Below are positions 24,502-32,727 of a stretch of DNA of 50,293 bases, in pieces (the stretch's first letter is position 1; every line of letters starts with the position of its first letter). The notes beneath the pieces are model-generated. The model was given only the letters and a program-made list of their open reading frames with translations, was not told the origin of the DNA and searched no databases. Where the stretch lies: assembly GCA_020438425.1 (NCBI GenBank), contig JAGQUQ010000009.1:1-50293 (forward strand), in the 5' to 3' direction. The stretch comes from Solirubrobacterales bacterium (GTDB taxonomy: Bacteria > Actinomycetota > Thermoleophilia > Solirubrobacterales > 70-9). The position numbers were made by a program, and so were the translations under genes.

Positions 24502-26159
24502 AGGTCAGGGCCCAGATGGGCATGGTGATGAACCTCGACAAGTGCATCGGCTGCCACACCTGTTCGGTCACATGCAAGAACGTGTGGACCAACCGCCGCG
24601 GCACCGAGTACGTCTGGTTCAACAACGTGGAGACCAAGCCGGGCCGCGGGTACCCGGTCGACTACGAGGATCAGTCGAAGTGGAACGGCGGCTGGCAGCT
24701 CGACCGCCGCGGACGGCTCAAGCTGAAGGCCGGCGGGCCGCTCAGCAAGCTGGCCAACATCTTCTCCAACCCGGACCTGCCCGAGCTGGACGACTACTAC
24801 GACCCCTGGACCTATGACTACGACAAGCTGATCTCCTCGCCCTCGGCCGAGCATCAGCCGGTGGCCCGGCCCAAGTCGCAGGTGACCGGCGGCGACCTCG
24901 ACATCCAGTGGGGTCCCAACTGGGAAGACGACCTCGCCGGGTCGGCCGAGAACGCTGCGTTCGACCCCAACTTCAAGAACATCCAGGAGGAAGTCAGGCA
25001 GGGCTTCGAGGACGCCTTCATGATGTACCTGCCGCGGATCTGCGAGCACTGCGTCAATCCGTCCTGCGTGGCGTCCTGCCCGTCCGGCGCGATGTACAAG
25101 CGTGAGGAAGACGGGATCGTGCTGGTCGACCAGGACGCCTGCCGCTCCTGGCGGTTCTGCGTGTCCGGATGCCCGTACAAGAAGGTCTACTTCAACTGGA
25201 ATACGGGCAAGGCCGAGAAGTGCAACTTCTGCTTCCCGCGGATCGAGGCCGGGATGCCGACCGTCTGCTCGGAAACCTGCGTCGGGCGGCTGCGCCACCT
25301 GGGTGTCGTCCTGATCGACACCGACCGGGTCGAGGCCGCGGCCTCGGTAAAGAACGAGCAGGATCTGCTCGAGGCCCAGCTCGACCTGATGCTGGACCCC
25401 GACGACCCCGAGGTCCGCGAGCAGGCGCTCCGCGACGGGATTCCGTCCGACTGGATCGACGCCGCCAGCTACTCGCCGGTCTACTCGATGGCCAAGAAGT
25501 GGAAGATCGCCCTGCCGCTCCATCCCGAGTACCGCACCCTTCCGATGGTCTGGTACGTGCCGCCGCTTTCTCCGATGGAGTCGGTCGGCAAGGCCCTGGT
25601 CCGTGACGGCGACGAGTCAGATGCGGCCAATGTCTTCGCCGCGATCGACGAGATGAGGATCCCGATGAACTACCTCGCCTCGATCCTTTCCGCCGGTGAC
25701 GTGGCTCCGGTTCGCCAGTCACTGGAGAGGCTGGTCGCGATGCGTCGTTACATGCGGGAACTGAATCTCGGCAACGAGGCGCGGCCCGGGATCGCGACCG
25801 ACGTCGGGATGGAACCGCATGAACTCGAGGCGATGTACCGGATGGTGGCGATCGCCGACTACGACGATCGCTACGTGATCCCGAAGCGCCACGGCGAGGT
25901 TTCCGAAGGCGCCTTCGTCGACCAGGGCTCCTGCGGCATCAAGTTCGCCAACGGCGCTCCGGTGCCGGGGGTGGGGGAGATGACCGGAGTGGATGCCCCC
26001 GATCCCTACACCGGTGCTCTCGCCATGGCCGCCCGCGACCAGGAGGTGCCGGAGACCGGCGCCCTTGCGCCCGAGGAGCCGGACCCGGAATTCGACGTGC
26101 GCGACCTGCTCACCCGGCACAAACCCGGAGCGGCGGGAGCGGGAGGCGCAAATGCCTGA
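24498..26159 (+). CDS. narH: Respiratory nitrate reductase beta subunit NarH
   Basis: A 553-residue iron-sulfur electron-transfer subunit between NarI haems and NarG. Four cysteine clusters are seen: C16-x2-C-x2-C-x3-C (CIGCHTCSVTC), CEHCVNPSCVASC, CRSWRFCVSGC and CNFCFPR...CSETC. In the third a Trp replaces a Cys, as in known NarH, where it marks the [3Fe-4S] centre. GTG at 24498 overlaps the narG stop (GTGA) and is preceded by GGAGGAGG; a longer open frame upstream is only narG read out of frame. The C-terminus overlaps narJ by eight bases. Confidence 0.96.
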   Translation: MKVRAQMGMVMNLDKCIGCHTCSVTCKNVWTNRRGTEYVWFNNVETKPGRGYPVDYEDQSKWNGGWQLDRRGRLKLKAGGPLSKLANIFSNPDLPELDDYYDPWTYDYDKLISSPSAEHQPVARPKSQVTGGDLDIQWGPNWEDDLAGSAENAAFDPNFKNIQEEVRQGFEDAFMMYLPRICEHCVNPSCVASCPSGAMYKREEDGIVLVDQDACRSWRFCVSGCPYKKVYFNWNTGKAEKCNFCFPRIEAGMPTVCSETCVGRLRHLGVVLIDTDRVEAAASVKNEQDLLEAQLDLMLDPDDPEVREQALRDGIPSDWIDAASYSPVYSMAKKWKIALPLHPEYRTLPMVWYVPPLSPMESVGKALVRDGDESDAANVFAAIDEMRIPMNYLASILSAGDVAPVRQSLERLVAMRRYMRELNLGNEARPGIATDVGMEPHELEAMYRMVAIADYDDRYVIPKRHGEVSEGAFVDQGSCGIKFANGAPVPGVGEMTGVDAPDPYTGALAMAARDQEVPETGALAPEEPDPEFDVRDLLTRHKPGAAGAGGANA

Positions 26160-26808
26160 GCCGATTCATCCGCTGAAGCTGGTTTCGCTGCTCCTGCAGT
26201 ACCCGGAGGCAGACCAGGTCGGGGCGATCCGCGACCTGGAATTCGACGAGGTCGGACCGGTCTCCGCCGCCCAGCGGCGGGCCCTGACCGGGTTTCTCGA
26301 GTGGTACCGCGACCAGGACCTTGATCAGCTCCGCCAGTCCTATGTCGACAACTTCGACTTCGACCGGCGCCACAGCCTCCATCTGACCTATCAGCTCCAC
26401 GGCGACAGCCGGCAGCGGGGGCTGGCCCTGCTCAAGATCAAGAACGTCTACCGCGACGCCGGTCTCGACCCGGACCCGTCCGAGCTGCCCGACTACCTGC
26501 CACTGATGCTGGAGTTCGCCGCCTTCGCACCGGGACAGGCCGGCGCGGATCTGCTCGACGGCCATCGCGAGTCGATCGAGTTGATCCGGGCGGGGCTGCT
26601 GCGGACCGAAAGCCCCTGGGCGGGGCTCTTCGACGTGATCCGGGACGGAATGCCCGGCCTCTCGCGCCGCCAGCTCAACCGGATCAAGCGACTGGCCGAG
26701 GAAGGGCCGCCCAGTGAGGAAGTCGGGATGGAGCCTTTCGCCCCGCCGGAAGTGATGCCCACCCTGCCGGGGGAGAAGCCCCTGCCGATGATCGGAGGAC
26801 GCAGTTGA
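26152..26808 (+). CDS. narJ: Nitrate reductase assembly chaperone NarJ
   Basis: A 218-residue cytoplasmic chaperone of the TorD/NarJ family that holds NarG while the molybdenum cofactor is inserted. The family pattern is visible: LVSLLLQYPEADQV at the N-terminus, YVDNFDFDRRHSLHLTYQLHGDSRQRG and ELPDYLPLMLEF. The last 30 residues are Pro/Glu-rich. ATG at 26152 lies inside the 3' end of narH (eight-base overlap), with GGGAGG upstream. The stop overlaps the narI start by three bases (TTGA). Confidence 0.94.
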   Translation: MPEPIHPLKLVSLLLQYPEADQVGAIRDLEFDEVGPVSAAQRRALTGFLEWYRDQDLDQLRQSYVDNFDFDRRHSLHLTYQLHGDSRQRGLALLKIKNVYRDAGLDPDPSELPDYLPLMLEFAAFAPGQAGADLLDGHRESIELIRAGLLRTESPWAGLFDVIRDGMPGLSRRQLNRIKRLAEEGPPSEEVGMEPFAPPEVMPTLPGEKPLPMIGGRS

Positions 26809-27596
26809 TCCCGCTCGCGACCAGCGCCCCGGCCACCGCCGTCTATGTCGTCCTGCCCTACGTCGCCCTCGCGATCGGAATCACCGGACTGATCTGGCGC
26901 CGGCGGACCGACCAGTTCGGCTGGACAGCCCGCTCGACCGAATTGCTCGAAGGCAGAATCCTCCGGTTCTCCAGCGTCCTCTTCCACGTCGGCGTGCTGA
27001 TGGCGATCGGCGGCCACGTGCTCGGCATCCTGATCCCCGAATCCTGGACCGAGGCGGTCGGGATCTCCGACCACGTCTACCACCTGCTCGCCGTGGCCGG
27101 CGGCATCTCGGCCGGCATCGCGGTCGTCGCCGGTTTTCTCGCCCTGATGTACCGGCGCTTCACCAACCCGCGGGTGCGCGTGACCACGACCAACATGGAC
27201 CTGGTCATCTTCGGACTGCTGGCGGTCGGGATCGCCACCGGGATGGCGGCGACGATCGTCAACATCCCCGACACGGTCAACTACCGGGAGTCGGTGGCCC
27301 CGTACTTCCGGCAGATCTTCATCTTCCAGCCGGACGCCTCGCTGATGACCGGCGAAGGGGTGGCCACCATCTTCCAGGTTCACGTGATCGCCGTCTGGTT
27401 CCTCTACGCGGCCTGGCCGTTCAGCCGGCTGGTCCACGCCTTCACCTTCCCGATCAACTACCCCCGCCGCAGCCCGATCATCTACCGCCCCCGTGTACCC
27501 CGGCGCAGTCCGGGGCGGGGCGAGCGATACGGCAGCGGATCCCCCGACTACTCGCCGAGCATCCCGGCAACTCCAGGAGAGAAAGATGGAAACTGA
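26805..27596 (+). CDS. narI: Respiratory nitrate reductase gamma subunit NarI
   Basis: A 263-residue membrane cytochrome b that oxidises quinol and anchors NarGH. There are five hydrophobic segments. Haem ligands are His61, His71, His193 and His211, with the same spacing (10 and 18) as E. coli His56/His66 and His187/His205. The C-terminal 45 residues form a Pro/Arg/Ser-rich extension. The start is TTG at 26805 overlapping the narJ stop, preceded by GGAGG at proper distance. The last 11 bases overlap the narK start. Confidence 0.95.
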   Translation: MIPLATSAPATAVYVVLPYVALAIGITGLIWRRRTDQFGWTARSTELLEGRILRFSSVLFHVGVLMAIGGHVLGILIPESWTEAVGISDHVYHLLAVAGGISAGIAVVAGFLALMYRRFTNPRVRVTTTNMDLVIFGLLAVGIATGMAATIVNIPDTVNYRESVAPYFRQIFIFQPDASLMTGEGVATIFQVHVIAVWFLYAAWPFSRLVHAFTFPINYPRRSPIIYRPRVPRRSPGRGERYGSGSPDYSPSIPATPGEKDGN

Positions 27597-28788
27597 CATG
27601 ACCCGCGGTTCCGGACGCAATCTGGCCCTTGCCACGATTGCCTTCGCGGCCTGCTTCTCGGCCTGGGGCATGCTCGCCCCGATCGCTCCGGATCTTCAGG
27701 ACAAGCTTGATCTGAGCAACATCCAGACCTCGATCATGATCTCGATCCCGGTCGTGCTGGGCTCGCTGCTGCGGATCCCCCTCGGTCTCCTCACCGACCG
27801 GGTCGGTGGCCGGGTCGTCTTCACGGCGATGCTCTTCTACTCGGCCGGGGCCGCGGTTCTGGTCGGATTCGCCTCCTCCTACGGCGCATTGCTCGGGGCC
27901 GGCTTCCTGCTCGGCGCCGCCGGTGCTTCCTTCGCGGTCGGCGTGCCGTTCGTCGCCCAGTGGTACCCGCCGGAGAAACAGGGCTTCGCGCTCGGCGTCT
28001 ACGGGATGGGCAACATCGGCACCGCGATCGCCGCCTTCTCGGTGCCGGCAATCCGCGACAGCGCCGGCCAGGAAGTCGCCGGTCTGGTCTTCGGAGCGGT
28101 GATCGCCGCCTACGCGCTGATCTGGATGTCCCTGGCCCGGCAGGCACCGGTCGAGAAGGGCCCCCCGACCCGCTACGGCGAGGTCATCAAGTCCGGCTGG
28201 AAGCTCTGGCGGCTGGCGCTCTTTTACTTCGTGACCTTCGGCGGTTTCGTGGCGATGGCGCTCTACCTGCCGAAGCTGCTGGTCGACTGGTTCGATCTCT
28301 CGCTCACCGACGCCGGTCTGCGTGCCGCCGGCTTCACACTGCTGGCCACCGCCTTCCGGCCGGTCGGCGGCATCCTCTCCGACCGGATCGGTGGCAACAA
28401 GGTCCTTGCCGTTGCCTTTCTCGGCGTCGGCATCGACGCGCTCGGCCTCTCCTGGCAGGCGTCGCTTGCAACCGACACCTCGGAGCCGAGCATGGTCGTG
28501 GTGACCGCGCTCTGCCTGACAATGGCGCTCTTCCTCGGTCTCGGCAACGGCGCCGTCTTCAAGCTGGTGCCTCTCAGCTTCCCCAAGGCGACCGGCGCCG
28601 CGACCGGCATCGTTGGTGCCGCCGGCGGCCTGGGCGGCTTCTTCCCGCCCCTGTTCCTGGGGATAGTCAAGGACTCAACCGGAGACTTCGTACTCGCCTT
28701 CGTCCTCCTCGTAGCCTTCGCCTGGCTCTGCGCCGGACTCGCCTTCGAGGGCCGCGTCGCTCCCGCAGATACGGGCGAGCCCGACTAA
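27586..28788 (+). CDS. narK: NarK/NasA-type nitrate (nitrite) MFS transporter
   Basis: A 400-residue major facilitator with 12 predicted membrane helices. It moves nitrate in, or exchanges nitrate for nitrite, across the membrane. It has both nitrate-signature regions: GVYGMGNIGTAIAAF in the first half and GLGNGAVFKLVPLSFP followed by GAATGIVGAAGGLGG in the second. An MFS loop 2-3 motif is seen as GLLTDRVGGR. ATG at 27586 has AGGAGAG upstream; open frame further upstream is narI in another frame. Last gene of the nar operon. The direction of transport cannot be told from sequence. Confidence 0.92.
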   Translation: METDMTRGSGRNLALATIAFAACFSAWGMLAPIAPDLQDKLDLSNIQTSIMISIPVVLGSLLRIPLGLLTDRVGGRVVFTAMLFYSAGAAVLVGFASSYGALLGAGFLLGAAGASFAVGVPFVAQWYPPEKQGFALGVYGMGNIGTAIAAFSVPAIRDSAGQEVAGLVFGAVIAAYALIWMSLARQAPVEKGPPTRYGEVIKSGWKLWRLALFYFVTFGGFVAMALYLPKLLVDWFDLSLTDAGLRAAGFTLLATAFRPVGGILSDRIGGNKVLAVAFLGVGIDALGLSWQASLATDTSEPSMVVVTALCLTMALFLGLGNGAVFKLVPLSFPKATGAATGIVGAAGGLGGFFPPLFLGIVKDSTGDFVLAFVLLVAFAWLCAGLAFEGRVAPADTGEPD

Positions 28789-28822
28789 CCCGGCCCCATG
28801 GCGTAACCACCGGCCTTGACGG

Positions 28823-29455
28823 TCAGGCGAGGAGGGCGTGGACTTCGGCGCGGGCCTGGGCGGTTTCGCGGAAGTGGACTCCGTGGAGTCCGAGTTCATT
28901 GGCCGCTTCGATGTTGATCTCCATGTCGTCGATGAAGATGCACTGCTCCGGTTCGAGCTGGACCCGCTCAAGGGTCAGCTGGTAGATCCGCGGGTCGGGC
29001 TTGCGGCAGTTGACGAAGGCCGAGTCGACCACCGTCTCGAAGAGCTCGTCGATCGGCATCATCGAACGCCAGGTCGCCTCCCACTCCTTCACGTTGTTGG
29101 TGAGCAACGCGGTCCGGATGCCGTCGCGGCGGACTTCGCGGATCAGGTCGATCATTCCCGGGTTGGGGTCGAGCGCCTCGAAGAGCAGCATCCCGAAGGA
29201 CTCGATCTCCGGCCGGTGGCCGAGGATCGGCTCGAGCGCCTCGGCCAGCTGGGCCTGGAACTCGGCCTCGCTGATCCGCCCGCATTCGAGTTCGAAGAGC
29301 GGGTTGGGCTGCCCCTTCTCCATGATCGCCTTCATCGCCTCGCCGAATGACCTGGGCGGAATGCCGACCCGGTCCTGGAAGGAGGCGAAGGCTTCGAAGA
29401 GCGGCGTGGTCAGCACCCCGCCGAAATCGGAGATGACCATCTCGATCCGGCTCAT
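28823..29455 (-). CDS. HAD-superfamily hydrolase (subclass IA)
   Basis: A 210-residue phosphatase-like HAD protein. Motif I is SDFGGVLTTP with nucleophile Asp10, and the usual second Asp is Gly, as in the epoxide-hydrolase-N-terminal-like HAD subgroup. Motif II is LLTNN, motif III the Lys in CRKPDPRIY, and motif IV IFIDDMEINIEAA. An alpha-helical cap lies between motifs I and II. Without the general-acid Asp, phosphatase activity is not certain. ATGA overlap with the upstream gene shows an operon. Substrate unknown. Confidence 0.88.
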   Translation of the reverse strand: MSRIEMVISDFGGVLTTPLFEAFASFQDRVGIPPRSFGEAMKAIMEKGQPNPLFELECGRISEAEFQAQLAEALEPILGHRPEIESFGMLLFEALDPNPGMIDLIREVRRDGIRTALLTNNVKEWEATWRSMMPIDELFETVVDSAFVNCRKPDPRIYQLTLERVQLEPEQCIFIDDMEINIEAANELGLHGVHFRETAQARAEVHALLA

Positions 29456-30195
29456 GCCGCGGCCACCAGTGCGGGCCGGGTGATCTCGTAGCGGCCGAGG
29501 CCGAGATGGCCGTCGAGCGACCAGCGAAAGAGTGCCGTGTTTACCGATGCGTTTCCGATCCTTGCCGTGCAGCCGGTGACCACCGAGCCGGCCCCGTGGA
29601 GAGCGGCGACGTCGTCGCTGGCCGGCCAGAGCTCCAGCGTGGCCCGTCGCTGCCTGCCCGCCGCGTCGTACTCGGTCGAAAGCAGAACCTCATCGAAGGC
29701 GATGTAACCGCCGGGGTGGGTGATTGCGGCGATGGTTTCCTCATCGCCGTGGTCGACGTCCAGTCCGGCCGCGGCCGAGGCGACGCAGATCAATCCGCCA
29801 TCGGCGAGGATGATCGTCGCATCCCGGGTCACGCCGGCCGGCTCGGGTGAGTCTTCGCCGATCCGGTGGAGAACCCCCTTGCAGTCCAGTTCGACCTCTT
29901 CGCCGCGATGGACCAGCCGACCCCTGGTTTCGACGAGGCTCGCCTCCCGGTGCCCGGTCAGTTCTCCGTCAAAGCTGATCGGCTCACCGGTCGAGGCGAT
30001 CGAAACCGCCAGCTCGCCATGTTCGGTTTCGAGCTCGAGCGGGGCGCCATCGACCAGCGGATCGAGACCACCTGCGGGGATCGGAGCCGCGGCGACCACG
30101 TCCTCGCCGAGCATGATCGCGCCGCTGCCACCACTGGTCAGGCTGACGAAGAGACCGCTCGCGGGGTCAAGGATTTCGATCGACTTGGTCTTCAC
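29452..30195 (-). CDS. Uncharacterised beta-rich protein
   Basis: A 247-residue soluble protein that I do not recognise. It looks largely beta-stranded, with many short alternations such as GELAVSIAS, GRLVHRGEEVELDCKGVLHRI and RATLELWPASDD, and lacks a signal peptide or membrane helices. GTG at 30195 is chosen because GGAGAG precedes it (KTKSIEILDPASGLFVSL follows). It overlaps the fxsA-type gene upstream by 29 bases and the HAD gene by four, so the three genes form one unit. A lipocalin-like fold is conceivable but not shown. Confidence 0.72.
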   Translation of the reverse strand: MKTKSIEILDPASGLFVSLTSGGSGAIMLGEDVVAAAPIPAGGLDPLVDGAPLELETEHGELAVSIASTGEPISFDGELTGHREASLVETRGRLVHRGEEVELDCKGVLHRIGEDSPEPAGVTRDATIILADGGLICVASAAAGLDVDHGDEETIAAITHPGGYIAFDEVLLSTEYDAAGRQRRATLELWPASDDVAALHGAGSVVTGCTARIGNASVNTALFRWSLDGHLGLGRYEITRPALVAAA

Positions 30196-30712
30196 TGCTC
30201 TCCGACCCTGAGCGTAGCTGGGGCAGAGGCTCACCGTCGGTCCGGTCGGTCACGTCAACCGCCTCGCCTTCGACGTCGTAGGAAGTGCGACGGCTGCCGC
30301 GGTAGTAGCTGTAACCGCGGTTGCCCCAGGTAGCGGTGGTCGCGGCCACCTTGAACTTGGAGGCGAACAGGGTGAGGGCCACCAGCCGGACCAGCCAGCG
30401 GGTCGGGGGAAAGAGCAGGAAGAGCCCGATCGCGGAGGTGATGAAGCCGGGGATGATCAGGAGCATGGCCCCGGCCGTGATCATCACCCCGTCGAAGGCT
30501 TCCTTCGCCGGTGGCCGCCGCTCGTCGATCGCCCCCCGGAACCGGCGCCAGTGGGCGCGGCCCCGGTGCTGCAGGATCAGGATGCCCGCCACCGCGGAAG
30601 CGAACAGCAGGAAGAGCATCCAGAAGAAGCCCACCCAGTTGGCGACCTGGATCATCACGAAAAGTTCCGCGATCGGCCAGATGATGAGCAGGGCAAGAAT
30701 GAAAACGAACAT
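30167..30712 (-). CDS. FxsA-family membrane protein
   Basis: A protein of about 181 residues resembling FxsA (suppressor of F-exclusion of phage T7 in E. coli). Its hallmarks are an N-terminal membrane helix with IWPIAELFVMIQVANWVG, a second helix SAVAGILILQHRG, and a third pair near GAMLLIIPGFITSAIGLFLLFP. A hydrophilic C-terminal tail of about 60 residues is acidic and probably disordered. ATG at 30712 is chosen because residues upstream do not fit the family. There is no clear ribosome-binding site; TAACCT ten bases upstream may be a -10. Confidence 0.85.
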   Translation of the reverse strand: MFVFILALLIIWPIAELFVMIQVANWVGFFWMLFLLFASAVAGILILQHRGRAHWRRFRGAIDERRPPAKEAFDGVMITAGAMLLIIPGFITSAIGLFLLFPPTRWLVRLVALTLFASKFKVAATTATWGNRGYSYYRGSRRTSYDVEGEAVDVTDRTDGEPLPQLRSGSESSEDQVDRNP

Positions 30713-30757
30713 GGGCAAGTACAGGTTACGCCCCGCGAACCGCCGGGTCACAACCGG

Positions 30758-30801
30758 GGTGGGTCGGATTTCCGTCCCTGGTGCTGACAATCCGACCCAC
30801 C
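30758..30801. promoter_or_regulatory. 13-bp perfect inverted repeat between divergent genes
   Basis: GGTGGGTCGGATT (30758-30770) and its exact complement (30789-30801) flank 18 bases. It lies between the fxsA-type and DUF59 genes, 20 bases before the DUF59 -10 hexamer, in a place where a shared operator would act. The regulator is unknown; an RNA hairpin reading is also possible. Confidence 0.4.
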
Positions 30802-30820
30802 GCCCGGATGGCGGCCTCGT

Positions 30821-30826
30821 TACGAT
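30821..30826 (+). promoter_or_regulatory. Leaderless -10 element of DUF59 gene
   Basis: TACGAT is exactly six bases before the ATG at 30833, with no ribosome-binding site. Confidence 0.5.
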
Positions 30827-30832
30827 GTTCAA

Positions 30833-31150
30833 ATGGCTGATGATCAGGCAACCATGCCGACCGAAGAAGAAGTATTCGAGGCGCTGGAGGAAGTGATCGA
30901 CCCCGAACTGGGGCTCGATTTCGTCTCGCTCGGTCTCGTTTACGACGTCGAGCTCGAAGCGCCCGACGTGTACGTGACCTTCACCCTGACCACGCCGGCC
31001 TGCCCGATCGGGCCGCAGGTCTCAGAGCAGATGAAGGAGTTCGTCGGCGGGCTGGAGGGCGTCCGGGACGTCCACCCGAAGATGATCTTCGATCCGCCGT
31101 GGTCACCGGAAATGATGACCGACGACGCCAAGTTCGCCCTCGGCTTCTAG
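30833..31150 (+). CDS. DUF59/MIP18-family iron-sulfur cluster assembly protein (SufT-like)
   Basis: A 105-residue protein covering the DUF59 domain. Key segments are EALEEVIDPELGLDFVSLGLVYDV (conserved DPE..), and LTTPACPIGPQVSEQMK with the conserved Cys followed by VHPKMIFDPPWSPEMM. Members help mature Fe-S proteins (SufT, PaaD and eukaryotic MIP18). Not in a suf operon here: it stands alone, divergent from fxsA and convergent with the WS/DGAT gene 15 bases away. Proximity to Fe-S-rich enzymes (NarGH, IspH, MoaA) fits a general maturation role. Confidence 0.9.
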   Translation: MADDQATMPTEEEVFEALEEVIDPELGLDFVSLGLVYDVELEAPDVYVTFTLTTPACPIGPQVSEQMKEFVGGLEGVRDVHPKMIFDPPWSPEMMTDDAKFALGF

Positions 31151-31165
31151 CCGTTCGGGCTGGCT

Positions 31166-32677
31166 TCAGCTCTTCGGAGCGGGCTTCTTCGCCGCGGATT
31201 TCGGTCCGGCGCCGTTCTTCGAGGCGGACTTCTTCGACGAGCTCTTCTTCGGCTTGTCCGGAGCGATCGAGTTCTCGATCTCCTCGGCCGCTTCGGCCAG
31301 TTCGGCCAGCGACTCGTTGAGTCCGCGGCGCACCTGACCGATGTCGGGCATCGCGTCGAAATCGCCGATCAGGCCGATGTTGACCTGGCCGGCGTAACTC
31401 ATCACGCCGACCGCGAGGCCGTGGTTCTTGGCCAGGAAGGCGACCGGATACGGCCTCGAGAGCTTGCGCCCGAGCACGTAGAGCGGAATCTGGGGGCCCG
31501 GCACGTTGGTGACCAGCAGGTTGAAGAGGCGGGTCGAGAAGGTGAGCCGGGCAGCCTGGGCGAGCAGGGTCGGGGGAGCGAAGTCGTTCAGCCTCGCGAT
31601 CACCTCCGCGCCCAGCGCCTGCTTGGACTGCTTGAGCCCGTCCATCGCGGCGCTGACGATCTCGAGCCGGGCGACCGGGTCGGGCTCGTAAACCGGCAGC
31701 GGGGCCCGCATCGTCGCCAGCTTGTTGCCGAGCTGGCCCCGTTCGTCGTCGGAGCGAACCGAGACCGGCACCATTGCCCTGAGCTCGAGGCCATGCGTCT
31801 CGACCCCGCGCTTGACCAGCCACTTGCGGATCGAGCCCGCGGCGATCGCCAGGACCACGTCGTTGACGGTCGTGCCGAAGGCGTCCTTGATCCGCTTGAA
31901 CTCGTCGAGGCTGGCGCTGGTCCAGGTGATCCGGCGGTGCGGGCCGATCGGGACGTTCAACGGGACTTCGGGGGCTGAATCGGCCAGGGCCCGCGCGACC
32001 TCGGCCAGGCCCTCGGCGCTTTCACCGACCTTTCCGGCCAGGCTGGAAGGGTTGCGGAGCGCAGAGACGGCCTTCTCGCCGAGCTTGACCGGCTCGGTCG
32101 CCAGTTCCTTCGCGCCGCGTTCGAGCAGGCTCATGTTCGAGGGCAGCGGGCTCGGCTTCCACTCGTCCTTGGGCACGATCGGTTCGGCATCGGGGGTGAC
32201 GTCGAAGATCACGGTGCCGATGTCGACCCCGGAGATACCGTCGATCATCGCGTGATGGCTCTTGATGATGATCGCGAAGCGGTCGCCTTCGAGCTCCTCG
32301 ACCAGGAACATCTCCCAGAGCGGCTTGGAGCGATCGAGGGCCTGCGAAAAGAGCCGTGACGCGAGGATCTTCAGTTCCCGTTCGCCGCCTGGCTTCGGCA
32401 GCGCCGTGTGGCGCAGGTGATAGTTGAGGTTGAAATCGGGATCGTCGGCCCAGAGCGGGCGACCGGTCCCGTACGGGGGGTAGACCAGTTTCTGCCTGTA
32501 GCGCGGCACGAAGTCCAGGCGCGAACCGATGTGCGCCTTGAACTCGTCGTAGGTGGGCGGATCGCCCTCGAAAATCATCACCGCACCGATGTGCATGTGA
32601 GAGTTTTCGTTTTCGTTGGTCAGAAACTGCGAATCAATCGCAGTCAGGCGATCAAGTTCGTGGCTGGCGGGTTCCAT
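31166..32677 (-). CDS. WS/DGAT wax ester synthase / diacylglycerol acyltransferase
   Basis: A 503-residue bifunctional acyltransferase making storage lipids (wax esters, triacylglycerols) from acyl-CoA. The active-site HHxxxDG motif is H141-H142-A-M-I-D146-G. Family landmarks PLWEMFLVEEL upstream, and in the C-terminal domain LVTNVPGPQIPLYVLG and the terminal FDAMPDI region, are present. The tail (about 475-503) is Lys/Ser/Ala-rich and likely disordered. ATG at 32677 has GGGGAG upstream. The promoter region is shared with divergent ispH. Such enzymes are widespread in Actinobacteria. Confidence 0.92.
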   Translation of the reverse strand: MEPASHELDRLTAIDSQFLTNENENSHMHIGAVMIFEGDPPTYDEFKAHIGSRLDFVPRYRQKLVYPPYGTGRPLWADDPDFNLNYHLRHTALPKPGGERELKILASRLFSQALDRSKPLWEMFLVEELEGDRFAIIIKSHHAMIDGISGVDIGTVIFDVTPDAEPIVPKDEWKPSPLPSNMSLLERGAKELATEPVKLGEKAVSALRNPSSLAGKVGESAEGLAEVARALADSAPEVPLNVPIGPHRRITWTSASLDEFKRIKDAFGTTVNDVVLAIAAGSIRKWLVKRGVETHGLELRAMVPVSVRSDDERGQLGNKLATMRAPLPVYEPDPVARLEIVSAAMDGLKQSKQALGAEVIARLNDFAPPTLLAQAARLTFSTRLFNLLVTNVPGPQIPLYVLGRKLSRPYPVAFLAKNHGLAVGVMSYAGQVNIGLIGDFDAMPDIGQVRRGLNESLAELAEAAEEIENSIAPDKPKKSSSKKSASKNGAGPKSAAKKPAPKS

Positions 32678-32693
32678 GGCTCCCCATCGTGGA

Positions 32694-32721
32694 CTGACAG
32701 ATAACTCTACTCGGGTACCCT
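32694..32721 (+). promoter_or_regulatory. Leaderless promoter of ispH
   Basis: CTGACA (32694-32699), 16 bases, TACCCT (32716-32721), then exactly six bases to the ATG at 32728. It is the best -35/-10 pair among the leaderless candidates. Confidence 0.55.
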
Positions 32722-32727
32722 TGTCCA

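Noticed and set aside
26493..27671. A 392-codon minus-strand frame opposite narI
   Set aside because: Antisense of narJ/narI; Asp/Gly/Arg-rich repeats are typical of complementary high-GC coding sequence.
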